A stretch of DNA of 64,000 bases from Coprinopsis marcescibilis (lineage: Eukaryota; Basidiomycota; Agaricomycetes; Agaricales; Psathyrellaceae): NCBI GenBank assembly GCA_004369085.1, contig ML210173.1, forward strand, positions 172,127 to 236,126, read 5' to 3'. Below are positions 12,409 to 25,394 of this stretch, one piece after another. The notes under the pieces were generated by a model that worked only from the letters and a program-made list of their open reading frames with translations, was not told the origin of the DNA and ran no database searches. Numbering within the stretch: the stretch's first letter is position 1; every line of letters begins with the position of its first letter. The position numbers and the translations under genes were made by a program.

Positions 12409-15400
12409 ATGGCACTCGAATCCCGGAACTTGAACATAAAGCCAACGCAACGCCCATCCGACGCGCTTCAGACAAGTACGAAAAAACTGAAGAACAAGTC
12501 CCACGCAAAAAGCACTGGACAAACGCGTGCTCTCCTCTCTTCCTCGTCTGTACTTCCTAAAGACTCCAAAGTGAACCGTTGGGTCATCGACTTGGATGCG
12601 CTTTCTCTATCCTTCCCCACTGGGCCTGGAGCCCATTCTGTAGACAAAAGCAGCAGCCAGACTCGCATACGGCAGAATATCCTTATTATCGGGACGCCAT
12701 CCCAGGCCGACATCTACGCCCTCTTACACTCAACATTACTCAAAGATTCGTTGCTGCTCATCGCCACGCATGACGCCAGGCCATTTGGATACTATATGAC
12801 CCCTGGATCACACCCTAGCTCATGTCCTACAACAAGAATTCTTCGACTTGGATCGCCAGTCTTTCCGTCCTTTAACAATGCATTGTCACAATCCAGCATT
12901 ACGGCCGATTCGTCGTCTGCCCCCAAAGACCGGTTGGCAGAACCAGTTTCTGACGGTGGCTCAGATGCTTTGCGACTGATGTCCTTATTCCAAAGAGCAT
13001 CCAATGTGTCCTCTTCCCTCGAATGGGAGATGTCCACTGTCACTTCAGCTTCCGATCCCAGAATCCAACAGTTCACCGAGCACCCAGACACATCGGAATT
13101 TACCATCCCAGAGACTCTTGGTTCTTCCGATACCCCAAAGCCGTACCAAGCAATGGACGAAATAACCAGTGCAAAGAAAGTTAAACGGCGCACCTTCTTT
13201 TTCGCAAGCACAACCCCGCCATCAACAACTCACGCAGGACAACGTAGCTTCCCCATCTCGTCTGCGGATGGGGCCAGTGCAACCTGCCATGGGCGACGAC
13301 CATTCGACGCTATTATCAATTACGTCTCATCTGACCCCTCGATCGTCGATAAGGTTCTGCTCAAACAGACGATCATGGTGACCACCTTGGCGGTAAAGCA
13401 CCTAACCGGCTTCGAAATGCCATCCACATTATCAAGCTCCGAGAGTTTCAACTCCGCATCGGTATCATCGTCGCCTTTGGAAAAGCTGAAGCTGGATATG
13501 AAGCATGTCGCCTTGCTTAGCATTCCTCTGGCCCGAAAATTCACCGTTCGATCCTCGTCTCCATCTCGCCATTCGAAACCTGGAGATGCTTTGGAAGAGG
13601 TGCGCGTGGCGAAGCCGAAAGGCCGCAAGAAATCACTGCCAGACATCCCCCCGTCCTCGGGAGATGATTGGGAGCGGGTGGATAGGGTTGAACGCTACCA
13701 TGGGCCCGCACGTCTTCTGCACGTCCTGCCCACCTTGTCGGAGCTTACGACTTGCGGTTCTGTAGCGGTATCATACCCGGTGCCTAAGCCCAAGTTGGTG
13801 TCCAGTATCGAACAATTTGTCACGGCATTTACGAACCCATTTCGGCTACCCGCATCCAAATCGACGACGCCTAGTGAAGTTACGTTGATTAACGCTCCGA
13901 GAATGACTACCTCAAAATCCACTTCTGCCATCGAACGGTCGGGACTTTATTCGAACGTCGAGATCCCAGATAGCTACACAGGCGTGCCATCCCGCTTAAT
14001 GCCTGATGTCCTCGTCAGAGAAACGAACTCGGGACCGTACGCCAGGGAATGGAGTGAAGAATCTCGTTGCACCGACTTCACTGCTAATGTGCGCACGCTT
14101 CCATATATCATCGGGCCAGGCTCTCTCGGCGGAATGTTGTCCATTGCCTGCAAGCCGTTGGATGGACACAGCAGGATGACTGGAAAAGAAAGATCTACCA
14201 AGGCAAAGAATTTTACCCTCAGTGTCGCCGATCTCATCTTGTTCGGTGCCCTCGACGGAAACTATGAATCTGGGGACAAGAAATCTTGGTTGGGGGGCTG
14301 GGGCGCGGATGACGTTGTGGACAGTTTGACTGGGAACGGGAAGACTACATCGAATCGGGAGCTGTTGGAGGTTAGGCATGGTCAGAGGATGCTTGTAGAG
14401 AAGGTCTGGCGTATCCGACGCGCGGATGAGCTTCACGGTGCATCAAAGGAGGGTTTGACGGTTAGGGATGCGAAAGTAGCGAAGGATGTAACTGTTAAAG
14501 GCAGCATCAGATCTTGTATGCGCTAAATAATATCTCAACTGGGATGACCACTGACACACATGCAGCTTCTTTGCCAGGTGCGCCGCAAAATCCGTCACGG
14601 CCCGACGGTCCTTCCAAAGTGCCTATGAATCGCACTCCCAGCAAACTTGCACGGAAGGCTGCTCCTTCAATACCCGAATCATCTTCACTGCTTGCAGCTT
14701 GGCAAGCCATTTCTCAACCTAAGGAGGCCCGGGTAGAGGGGAGAGAAACCGAAAATGTGAACGCAAACGAGAGGGACATACAGAACGGTGTCCTGGCGTC
14801 TGTCAGGGGGCGGTTGGCCGTCTCTATCAGAAAGGACAAGAGGACAACGTTGAACAATGCGACTATATACGACCACCTTGGAAATACGGGTCATGGGACA
14901 GGTCGGGACTTGCAGAGTGTGTCAAGAGGGAATTCTGAGCGCGACCGGAAGTCGGAGGGCATGAACCGAGAACGTCACCCCCATGAACACGACCATTTTG
15001 TGAAATCGGAGGAGAGGACACGAGCGAAAGGAAAGGGCGCTGAGAGGTCCAGTCACCACGAGAGAAATCGGGATAGGAGTAGGTCTGAGACAAGAGGGGA
15101 TAATGTGCCAGATTACGAAGAACGGAAAGAGACGAGGAGAAGGAGACACGAAGCAGAACCTGGCCCCCAAGACGCACCTGCCATTACCAGTGTTGATGCT
15201 GACCGGCGAAGAGAGGACAACCCATCCGACAGTGAGGAACCCAAATTTCTTGCACAACATCGTGGATCGGCTCGATTCAGTCGTCTACCAGCTGTCGTGA
15301 ACATCTTTCCGGAGAGTAGAAGCATAGACTCTGCGACCAGAGTCACAGACGAGAGCTTCGACATCGCCAGATATTATCAATATGACAGGTACGAATCGGA

Positions 15401-16022
15401 GAGGCACAGAGCCGAGGATCAGTCGGTGGTGGAGTTGGACAAGGACAAGGACAAGGACAGACGCAACGGTGTGCGTAGAGCAAACGGAAGGGTCAAGCAC
15501 CGTGAAAGGGATAAATCACGACAGGAGGGAGGGCAATCGGGAGGATCAGGTCGTAGGATCAGGGACCAAGGTGATTCACACAGGGATCGGTCGGACAAAA
15601 GGGAGAGGATGGAAGACATGCGTACATTGGAAGTCCAACAACCCGATGTCCTCGATACCATGGGGTCGCCACTTTCCCGCAGTGCGCACGCACAATATCG
15701 TTACTACGGACAGAGTCGAGAAACCCACCGCGAGCCTCAACTTGATCCTGAACGGTTGACTCCCAACAGAGGGAACCGCAGTCGCCCTCGCTCCAGAGAG
15801 TCCGATAGAAATAGATCAGAGAGCAGAAGGCGTAGAAGAAGTGGATATGAGGAGGGAGGACACTCGCTTCCAGAAGTTCAACCACACCGCCGCCCTTTCA
15901 TGCCTGTGGTGGATGCCCAAGACTATGCGAATGCGTTACGGGATGGTCCCCGAGGAGTTCAACGCACCCTATGTGCTATCGTTGGCGTTCCACCAAGTGT
16001 CCGTTTAGTCCAAGCTCCGTGA
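12409..16022 (+). CDS. 1187-residue orphan protein with RD/RE/RS-rich C-terminus
   Basis: I do not recognise this protein. Two exons, 12409-14515 and 14566-16022, are joined across a 50-base intron (GTATGC to TGCAG) with matching phase and sum to 3564 bases. The first ATG of the open frame is at 12409. A TTG-initiated extension is not used here, and an upstream exon cannot be excluded. Residues about 55-130 look folded (RWVIDLDALSLSFP, NILIIGTPSQADIYALLHS), as do parts near 310-350 and 540-640 (TLPYIIGPGSLGGMLSIA, FTLSVADLILFGALDG). They are separated by Ser/Pro-rich linkers. From about residue 720 onward the chain is disordered and full of Arg-Asp, Arg-Glu and Arg-Ser pairs, like many RNA-binding or splicing-associated proteins. 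Function unknown. Confidence 0.72.
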
Positions 16023-17199
16023 TTATTGAATTCGATGCAGCGTGAAGACGAATTCGTATGAACAAAGAGAATTGATCATTTTGGAACTGTGTTGCCTTCG
16101 TTTTCCAGGCTGAATCTGAGAAAGCTTGAAGTGCCTCGAAACAGGCATTGTGGGCGTCCACCTTGTGACTAGCGCCTCGTGGAATCAATGGTCCGGCGTG
16201 ATCGAAACCCCGCTTCCATATAAGCCAACTGACTTCCCATTTATAACCGCTTTGATCGTTGATTTTTGAAGAGAGAAATTCAAATGGACATTTTGAATAT
16301 TCGTGTCGACGACCAATCATCGAAAGACTTCCCTTACTTTTTCTTTGAGCCCTACAACCGCTAGAACCTGAAACGTTTTAGCCCGGTTTGATGGATCGGA
16401 TTAAACGGTGACATCAAACAATATGTGGGGATACTTGGCAAGGCGGTGAACCAAGCAACCCAACGCACCGACTCAAGTCCCTACTTTGATGAAGACTCGG
16501 GAAGCCCAGACTCGAATATCGCACAAGCGGCAACTCCTTTGTCGTACCAGTGATACTTTATTGCAAGTTGAGGAACAAAGACGGTTTACAATACGAGGCG
16601 TACATACATTTCAAGGGGAACATGTCTCATGTCCGTGCACGAGGAACGTCGCGACGGCCATGCTTGACGCGAGGGAGAATTAACATTTAGTAGATTACCT
16701 GAAGTGGCATGTTAATTCAATAACTTGGAGCGCCAGTGATCAAAGCTTCCGAGCGAACACCAAGAGTAAAAATGATGAACTAGCTATCATGCTTTTCAAC
16801 AAAGCCTACCCTTATCGGCAGTTCCTCAGACCTCTGCAAGCAATGAGTACTAGGTACAATTATGTAGTCCGTTCGGAATTCAGAGCTCAGAGTTCAGAAC
16901 GCTGGATGTCGTCGGCCACTGACCGGTGTATAGTGCACCATACTATAGCCCTTGTATTACATATCGAGTAAATTAGTACATGTACATGTATATCGCGTCT
17001 ATCTTACGTTAAATAATGTCTTGTTGGAAGAGTCAAGACTACAGGGAATCTAAACATCTGGGAAGTGCTGTGCATGTAGAATATGATACAATGCGAAATA
17101 AATAGCCAATAAATAGGAATAAATAGATTGCAAGTGAAAGAGACCATGGCTTTTGAATGAGTATCGTGAAGTGGTCGTGACTAGTGAGGTCTTGAGATA
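16023..17199. other. Convergent intergenic region
   Basis: AT-rich stretch between two 3' ends. Only short open frames without splice partners are seen. I see nothing I can name. Confidence 0.45.
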
Positions 17200-17808
17200 T
17201 TACCCGATGTGGGCCCCAGAAGAAAACAGAATTGTGACAAGAACTGCAACATCTAGCAATCCTTCGGCGACGACGGTCGGAGACACGCTGAGGCAAACAA
17301 CGCCATCGGCGGTTTTAAACAACGCGCCGAGACGCTCTTGAGGGTTGTACGACACGTTGAGAAGCCCGATTATCCCTTGCTGGGGCATCCGAGTCCACTG
17401 ATACGTCTTCCCTTTGAGTGTCATGAGTTTCGACGCCCCATCGGTAGAGCGGGTGATGAAAGTCGACGCCGGCTGTCGTGGAATGTTGTTGACGTAGGTG
17501 CGCAATTCGACCACTGGCTGTTGGGACCACTCTATTCTCCCTGCCAGTCCACCATTTCCGTCGCGAAGTAGTGTGGTTCGGGTGCCATTTTGGATGGAGG
17601 TGACAATTGAAAAGCGGGGGTGTGACTCGGGATCGACCACAACACAATTGAAGATGTCTCCGCCTTGCGACGCGAAGCGGAAGGTCACCCACTGTGCCTC
17701 CCGCGCACCTGGAAAGTCGATATAGGGAAGAGCCCCTTGAATTGAAGGGATTGAGCTGGATCCACTGGTCTGAGGGGTCCAGCCAGCGTAGGGGTTGAGA
17801 GTGGCCAT
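17200..17808 (-). CDS. DUF6593-like protein
   Basis: Single exon, 202 residues, ATG at 17808. The central block (VVVDPESHPRFSIVTSI, then TTLLRDGNGGLAGRIEWS, VELRTYVNN, SKLMTLKGKTYQWTRM) follows the beta-rich pattern of the basidiomycete DUF6593 family, in which a short domain repeats the theme 'Y-I-T ... T-L-R ... A-I-E-W'. The C-terminus (VVAEGLLDVAVLVTILFSSG) is hydrophobic and may be a short tail anchor. No catalytic motif is visible and the biological role is unknown. The family call is from memory of its pattern, so moderate confidence only. Confidence 0.65.
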   Translation of the reverse strand: MATLNPYAGWTPQTSGSSSIPSIQGALPYIDFPGAREAQWVTFRFASQGGDIFNCVVVDPESHPRFSIVTSIQNGTRTTLLRDGNGGLAGRIEWSQQPVVELRTYVNNIPRQPASTFITRSTDGASKLMTLKGKTYQWTRMPQQGIIGLLNVSYNPQERLGALFKTADGVVCLSVSPTVVAEGLLDVAVLVTILFSSGAHIG

Positions 17809-20800
17809 ATCTGTGGAACGGTAAGAGGTGCTTTGGTTGCTGAAGATAGAAGTGAGGAGTGGTAGGGAAATGAGGTCGATGTCTCCATCCTCGTTGAGTT
17901 CCTACCATCTTTATACAAATACCCTTGCTGTGTTTCATTGAGAAGGCTAACAGCAAGGTACAATCGCGGTTACGGAACAAATTTGCCCGCGCCATGCATT
18001 CGACGATTGGAGAAAGTCAAAACCTGAAAACAAGATGCGTGGATCTTCTAAGACGGCGTTGAGCATGATGGTAGATTGGGCTCACATCACATCAATGACC
18101 TTCCTTTTCCGTTCGATGCCGGGGAGACCCCTGTGACAGATTATTATGTACCCACCTTGATGCACCCTATTCGGAGCTGGGACGGCGTTTCAGACACAAA
18201 AAATCAAACAATTTCAAAGTGACCCGGACGAGTTGCTGCCTACTATACTGTACATATAGATATGTAATGGGATCTGAACAAAATCGTGTGAAGACGATAT
18301 GGACTTCGGGATCTGGTACGTTCCGCGCACATGGAAGTTGTCTGTTGAGAATTCATCTGAATTGGCTTTAATAACAGGAATTGACTCTCGGTGGTACCAC
18401 ATTTTGGTCCAGAGACTCAGACTCAGACTTTCGGCACACTGGGGAGTCTGCTTCTTTTACTGGATTTGAAATATTCAATCATGTTCAGAATACTCAGACC
18501 GCCTTCGTAAGGATCGGCGGTTTTTTAACCAAGTTATGCTCTACCTACAATGCAGATGTTCATTTTCCACTTCTTGCGCCACTCTGCAAGTGCTTCACGT
18601 AAATTAGCCGTGTACCGCAATACCATTACTCGGAGAAGCCAATGCGCGCTGTGTTGTTCGCGATATGAGCTTATGATCAAGTTCTCCCATTACGCCCCCA
18701 GCAATTAAAGAGTTCACGCTCATAGCGCTCATCAAGCCAGACTTTGTGTAGAGTCAATACTCGCCAGCTCATGGCTAAAGATAAAGTTCCTTGGAGTAGA
18801 GCGAGGTGGATTTCCAAGAGATATTGTCCGGAAACGCCATGTTTGTGTGCGCTCGGGGCGCTCGGCGCTAACGCCATGATTTCCGCCTTATTAGGGTTAG
18901 GGTTGAATGACACCGCTTATTTCGGTTCGGTGCCTGTCGGACCCTTGTACAAGTACTACTGGCAATGGTACTTTGTATTTCAAAGTCTTCAACTACTGAA
19001 CTCAAAGCATACTTGGCCTTTTGCATACTGCCAATGAGTATCAAGCAATTGCAGAGATTAATACCTGCGAGGTCGAAGGGTTACATAAATTGACCGCGTT
19101 TCTCGTACAACTAAGTTGAACTGTTACTTGAGATTTTATCCAAGATCAATTACACCTGGAGCTAGAAGCCTGGGATTAACGCTCTGGAGATTTAACATAG
19201 GGTACATACGCAGATCTACCACAAATCACATAATCACCTCGATTGCTCAGCTCAAGGCATTCAACATATGTTCCTCCGGCAGGCGTCAACAGGAACAGGA
19301 TTGTCAGACTTGGTATCTCTGAGAAACAATCTAACATATACACATGACTATATAGACGGATAGTGCCGATTTGGGGCATCCCCTAGACCATATGCAACTG
19401 AGTTGTGCAGCACTTGAACTCGTGGTGTCATGGCAGCACTACGCCATCTTTGCGGTTGATGAAGACCGACACACTCGTAAAAGACGGCTGCGTTTGGTGT
19501 TAGGATTTTATAGGAGCTGACTTGAAAGTCTGTTAGCTGACTCGTGTGCGAGCATTCTGCGAGCTCGTAGGCCTATCGAACTATAGGGGTGCGTGATTTT
19601 CACATAACCATCAATATAGAAGTATTGCCGTCGAGAAAAATGGTTGTAAAAACACCTAAACACCTCCTTTCTATCAATCTCTGTAGCGAACAAAGCGTAG
19701 TGCCACCGCATGGTACGGAGACTACTGGAAAATCAAGTGCTCATCATTCGGTGACTTGCAATCTAAAATAACGAAGGTCACTGAGACTCCGCCGGAGTCC
19801 AGAGATCATCAGAGGTTACCTGGCGACTTCTGTCGCCCCGGTAAACTTCAAAAGATCATACTTTTAAACTACTTTGTTTTTTAACCTGAACTCTACGCAT
19901 CCTATCGGTTATAGAAGCAAGCTCTTGTTCGATAAATGACGAAAAGGTCCATCAATAGAACTGTCGGGCGGGTTGGCGAGGTGATTCAGATGCACGTTAC
20001 TACTAGGTGCCAACTTTCTTCCGGCTCACATTTATGCCAGTATTCTTCCCGCGTTTTATTATGCCACATTGGTTTGGATACATGCAGCTAGTTATGAACC
20101 AAACCTTAAGCACAAACATATCCATGGGACTGACAACCTGAAGCTGATTCATGAAAAGCACACGGACTCTAGAAACCAAAATGATCCGGCGTAACCTGCC
20201 AAACTCTAACATCTAACACTCCGAGGCCGAAATTTACGATGTCCCATCATCACCCCTTTGGCGCTCGTTGAGTGACTGAGAGTGGGTCCAATGCCCGTTC
20301 ATTCAGTTGAGCAGATAAAGGGTTTAAACATTTCTGATGCGTGTGGCTTTCTACCCTTGAACCGTGAAGAATGACCGCAATATTCAAGTTGTACATAGAA
20401 ACTCATGCGCCAAATCCGAGTTTGGTTTGCCAGTCCCCTTGCGAGGCCGAAGCTTCCAGACATCAGTGATCCCGTTAGATGATCGCACGGTTCTCACATG
20501 TATTCGAGCTAATTAGGAAATGTGGGCACCAGGCGGTCCCGGACATCGGTTTCGGGACCTTGCTTGGCACCGAGAGTTGTGACTTGGGGCGCTGGGGTGA
20601 GGATGATGCTCGAAGCTCGTTTTATCTCTCAGCCCTGATGCATTGATGAGGTGCAAGGGCTCAAGAGATATGAAACGACCAACACGGGCGGAACGGGCGT
20701 TGTAGCACGCCTACGTGTCTCCAAAGTGCCATTGTTCAAACAGAGGGAAGTCTAAGGAAGCCAAGAATACGGAGGTGATGATAGAGGCGGGAAGGTTATA

Positions 20801-21787
20801 TACTGCGACTGCAAACAACGAAGAACGAATGAATATGCAGGTATTACTTCCTAACGCTTTGGATCTCATTCAGCAGGCGTGTAATCGTGTGCAGGATGGG
20901 CAATGTGATCTAAGGGTTTATCAAAGATATGTCGCTACTTCTCCTGACCTCAGATATTTCAATCCAGGGTCTACACGATATATGACTCCAGCTATTCCCA
21001 ACCTCACGTCCGAAACAGAAGCATCCATCTAGGATGATTGAGACTTACTTCTACCAGTGAAATTCCAAGGAGTGTAACGCTTGCCGACAGAAGATGTATC
21101 TGGATCTCCAATACATCCTCCGAGACAATCATGCTCAAGGCTTCGGGTAGATCGACGGCGAAGGAGGATCTTGACGAGGCTCCGACACGAGAGCACATTC
21201 AAGATGCCACAGGTCATCGTCCCGACCTATGAGGGATGAGGGGCGATACGTTGGTATAGCGCTCAGGATGACTTTCAGTCGCAGAGATAGCACTGGAGTT
21301 GAGATGTCTCTCAGATACAAATTGACTTGAGTGCTTGTGATACGAGAATCCGTCAAGCGCTGTCGTCACACGGAATATCCGAAAATCCGCCCATGACAAA
21401 TGATCTCTGAGTCCGAGTCCAAGTCAAATGTCAAATTCCACACATATCGGACCTTTTGTACGTGCTTCCCAGTCTACAGTACGAGGCGGGGGGCATTTAG
21501 AGTGGACTCAATGCGGCGCCGACTCCCGAGACAGCTAAGTTCACGATCAGCCGAAACACTTGAGAGTACCAAGTGCTCGTCGTTGGGTTCTAGTCTTGCA
21601 TACTGAATACTAACCCAATGATGCGAAATAATAGTTTGCTAAGTGCTAGAAGAACAGTTACTACAGGAGAGAGGACAACAGTAGTCTAAGATACAAAACC
21701 GAGCTCGCAAAATCGCTGTTGTTGCTATGTCAGCAAAGGGAAGCAATGCCGAAGCGATGTACACAGAGACGCAGCGTTGGGACATTG
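17809..21787. other. Gene-poor 4-kb region
   Basis: No gene can be supported on either strand. The many open frames are 60-105 codons, lack splice partners and show no recognisable motif. The longest (20715-21032, plus) is unsupported. A two-unit telomere-like GGGTTA motif sits near 18893, and a short perfect hairpin (GGCGAC-TTCT-GTCGCC) at about 19822. Neither has enough context for a call. Confidence 0.4.
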
Positions 21788-23660
21788 CTATGCCTTGAAT
21801 ATCCTCAGGAGGCGTGCCTCTGTAACTATCCTCGTACGACACAACGGACATTCACGGGAGCTATTCATGATCAAATCTGAACAACCCCGACACATCACCA
21901 TATGTCTTGAGAGAAAAAGAGAACCCGATGTCAGTTAAAGAAAGAAAAGACAGTCCAAGTACTTTACTTACCCACAATCAACGATGGCGATATTGGCTTC
22001 CTCGTCTTGACATATGACGCACAATCCCCCTCGTTCTTGCACGATAGGTTTTGGAGGACTTTGAGGCGTTGAAGGCTTGGCGTTGGTGTTAGTTCGAGGT
22101 TCGTTATTATCCACTCCAGGGCGTGCATTAGGTTCGGCGGCTTCGCCAGAAGCTTGATCACCAGATGACTGGTTGCCCGCCTCTTCTGCAGCCCTCTGTT
22201 GCTCTTGTTCCCGGTTTCGCCTCTCCCTTTGTTCCCTTTCAACCTCTTCTCTGCGTTCTTGTTCACGTTGTAGACGTTCCATTTCCTCCAATTCTTCAGC
22301 CTGTCGTTGCCTTTCCCTATCACGGCGTTCGTCCTCAACAAGTGTCAAAACCTTCTTCACAAGTTCCTCTTTCTCCAACACTTGACCGGCATTGACGTGA
22401 TTCGTAAACAGTACGGACTTAAGCGCACTGATGCTAAGCTTCTTAACATCCTCCGATGGTATGTTCAACAATTCATTGAGCGAGGGCGGGGCGGCTGGAG
22501 GTGGCCTTGAGGTTGGCTGGCTAGTTGGCTGAGGCCTTGGAGGCGGGACCGGGGGTGCAGAAGGTGGCTGGTGAGTTGGCGAGGGCCGAGATGCTTGAGG
22601 CGGTGGGGGAGGGGGAGGGTGGTTGGGAACATGATAGTTATGGTAATGGTCATATGTCCCGGAATGTTGCTGACCAGGATACTGACTCCATTCTGAGTGT
22701 GGACGAGGGGGTGGTTGGTATTGAGGGCGGGTTTGACTTTGAGGATATACATGAGGGCGTGCAAATGAATTAATACTTGGTGGTGTAGGGGGTGGTCCAA
22801 AGTGTGAATAGTGATGAGCCTGAGGTGAACCCTGCTGGTGTTGGAAAAGGGGTGGATCTGGGGCAAGATCTGGACGTGCAAAAGGAGGTGGTCGGTTCTG
22901 CGGCGGGGGAGGGGGAGGAGGGGGCGAGGTGCCGGGCTGGTCAGAGGGCGACGATCTGAACATATTCCTAAGGCCAGGACGTTGATCTGCTATTGGGACA
23001 GAATGCCTTCGAAAGTAATTCTAACAAATCAATGGTCAGGTCGCAGCAGTGAAAGGAACAACATCCGAGCACACTTCATTCTCAGCGGGCAAACATCCGT
23101 TAGGACCCTTGGATCAAGTCAGCACACGGATCCCAAGCGTATTCCTTGAAGCATACCCTCTTGGATAAGATGGCTTCAATCACATCGTCCTTCTCAACAG
23201 CGTGGCTTATTCCGATCCGGTAAGCATTGGCGTATGTCTTCAATTTCCCTAGCGGTAACGACTTCAGATAGCCCTTCCCTGCAGCCGTTACTGTATCACG
23301 AAGGCAGGTTCTATGAGCATTCTGCAGTTAGATAGACAGTTACCCACTTGTTAGATAGTCTATGCAGTGGCCACAGACTGGTAGTACGTCGTAACCTGTC
23401 TCAGAGCCCGTTCGGGGCATTAGCGCTTGGTAGTCTGAGCAACTGTGGCAATACAGATATCCTGGCGATGGTAAATGAAGATTTCGAGACATTAATACAA
23501 CTATATGTCACTTACCACAATGATTGCATTTGCGAGACCTGGCGAATATCAGGTTGAATTCCTTTCCGCACTTTCTACAGCCATCCAATTGCGATGCATT
23601 GCTCGGGGGAGTTGGGGGAGGTCCACTCAGCAACGGCAAGCCTCGTCGTGCATCAGACAT
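21788..23660 (-). CDS. FYVE-like / SAP / RING E3 ubiquitin ligase (CARP/RNF34-like layout)
   Basis: Predicted ubiquitin ligase. Five exons (23516-23660, 23348-23461, 23157-23290, 21972-23020, 21788-21905) give 519 residues with matching phases. Start ATG at 23660 (MSDARRGLPLLSGPPP). Residues about 28-85 form a FYVE-like zinc finger (CRKCGKEFN, RKCNHCGYLYCHSC, VCGHC). It lacks the WxxD and RHHC-type lipid-binding residues, as in mammalian RNF34/rififylin. A first SAP-like helix pair follows (LPLGKLKTYANAYRIG), then a Pro-rich linker and a second SAP-like unit (LSISALKSVLFTNHVNAG). After a charged coiled coil comes the C-terminal RING (CVICQDEEANIAIVDCGH, MCRGC, CPLC). The intron 23291-23347 was placed because only it keeps the frame open. 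Confidence 0.88.
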
Positions 23661-24021
23661 TACTCAGAATCGAGCTAGACGGTCTTGGACAATTTAACTT
23701 GATATTCGAATATGTGAGCACCGAAGGCAGGCTGCAAAGATGGAACAAACAGGGGCAGATCGTGGTAGAGAACGTAGAAAGGCTTCAGAGGCGCTGAGGC
23801 TCGTACTGCAATCTGACGTCACGTGACAGAGAAGCGCTGAGTCAGGTGTCTCCAACTTGTCCTCCGGTTTCTTTTTTGTTCTCTCAAATTCTTTCTGGTT
23901 ACTCATCTGCTTTCTTTTATGACCTTATGACAGTTACTCGACTCTGTAAACAACTTCGAACATCAGATGGGCACCACATAGCTACCGGCCAAATGCTAAC
24001 CCCAGGACATATTTGAAACGC
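23661..24021. other. Intergenic region
   Basis: Upstream side of the RING ligase gene, and so its likely promoter. No gene is seen. Confidence 0.45.
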
Positions 24022-25390
24022 TGTAGAACGAATTCACGATCTCTGTTGTTGTTGTTCCGCTGCTTCCACATGCCTTGGTGGACCAGATACTCAACAATCA
24101 GGACTCTCTCCGTCGCTTACGATACCGTCATCAGGCCAAAAACTGTCACCCTGATTACGCCTTCTTACGCCTGGACTTTCTCTGTCATCATGAATTTGGC
24201 GTTACGACAGTCAATGATCCTCTGGAGTCTGGGATACCACCGCCTTCGAATACCTCATAGGGTCTGGATTGTTGCGCCGGTGTTTTGAGCTGAAGTTTAG
24301 GGATGCGCCCAAATTCAAAGCTCGAGATCGGTCACTGGTGCCTGCGTAGATCCTGCAATAACGGCCGGACTAGTGTTTCAACCCAGAGATATGCCTTTTC
24401 TTCAATCACCTGCTGGCTTACCCTTGAAGGTGATTTCAATATACTGTGGACTCTCAATTATGCCTGTCGTTCGGGCTCGGAATAGCGGCGAGCGTCTAGG
24501 TTGGGACCGGAGATTTCATACGAAATTATACATCCTCCTGTATCGTTCCCGAAAACGCTACGATTCATGTTTATTGACTTTCCAGACCGAGTAAAAATGA
24601 CTAGATGGCCGGCCTAAATATTTGGCAAGTCCGTTTTCCTGCTTCTGGTCATTTCTCAGGATATGAGGATATGGGGCTTGGTCGTCAATACGCAAATACG
24701 ACCGGCTCCACGAACATTTTAACCGAGACTTCCCACCACAGCCCACCACTCGCTCGCAACCACCCAGTTCCCTTCTCAGATGCCTATGGCTGATTCAGAT
24801 TAGCGCTCGTTGACGATTGCCAGCCATATCTCGTTTAGGCAGTCCACGTCCAAAATATCTTCGAGGAGTACGGGTGATCTCACTTCTTTGACATACACCG
24901 GATCACATCCCCTACCTTTTCGTCTTGGCAATCGATGTAACTAAACACCGTGACCGTGACACTCAAGAAGGGGGTCCACTTGCGTTGGGTCGCAGGTCAT
25001 TCCGACAAGGACAACTTGTGAAGGTATCCGCTTAGCTATCGTTAACGCTCATAGTATTACCCTTCAGACGGATATTGACGTATTGAGGGAGTTCTTAATG
25101 CAAAGTGTGCACCATTTCCGAGTTGTCCTTACAGCTGCAAACCTGTGCTTGGATTTCGTTCCATAGGGGTGGGTCGAAGCACTTGGCGCGTTGCTCGGGA
25201 CTCCTGATGATGCGGGGAAGAACCAGTTGATGTTTGTGGGCATCTTATCAATTATTCGTGATGACGCTAAGTGTTACTTATGTACATGTGTACTGGACCC
25301 GAGAATTGCGCCCACCCCTGCTTGTCACTTGACCTGGGTTGACTCATTTCTCCTGCATACCTTCATCTTGTAACAGAAAGCTGCTACGTT
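24022..25390 (+). pseudogene. Probable decayed coding region, family not recognised
   Basis: Plus-strand pieces read like protein but switch frame without usable introns. One reads LVDQILNNQDSLRRLRYRHQ ... LDFLCHHEFGVTT (about 24030-24215). A second, in another frame, reads VWDTTAFEYLIGSGLLRR and ELKFRDAPKFKARDRSLVPA (about 24227-24347). A third reads ITAGLVFQPRDMPFLQSP (about 24356-24590). Further weak pieces occur near 24840-25130 (for example DIDVLREFLMQSVHHFRV). Stops and frame changes between them suggest a pseudogene. A real gene with introns I failed to resolve is the alternative. Confidence 0.25.
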
Positions 25391-25394
25391 GGAG

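Noticed and set aside
18885..18910. Telomere-like GGGTTA repeats
   Set aside because: Only two units; too short to suggest an internal telomere or fusion point.
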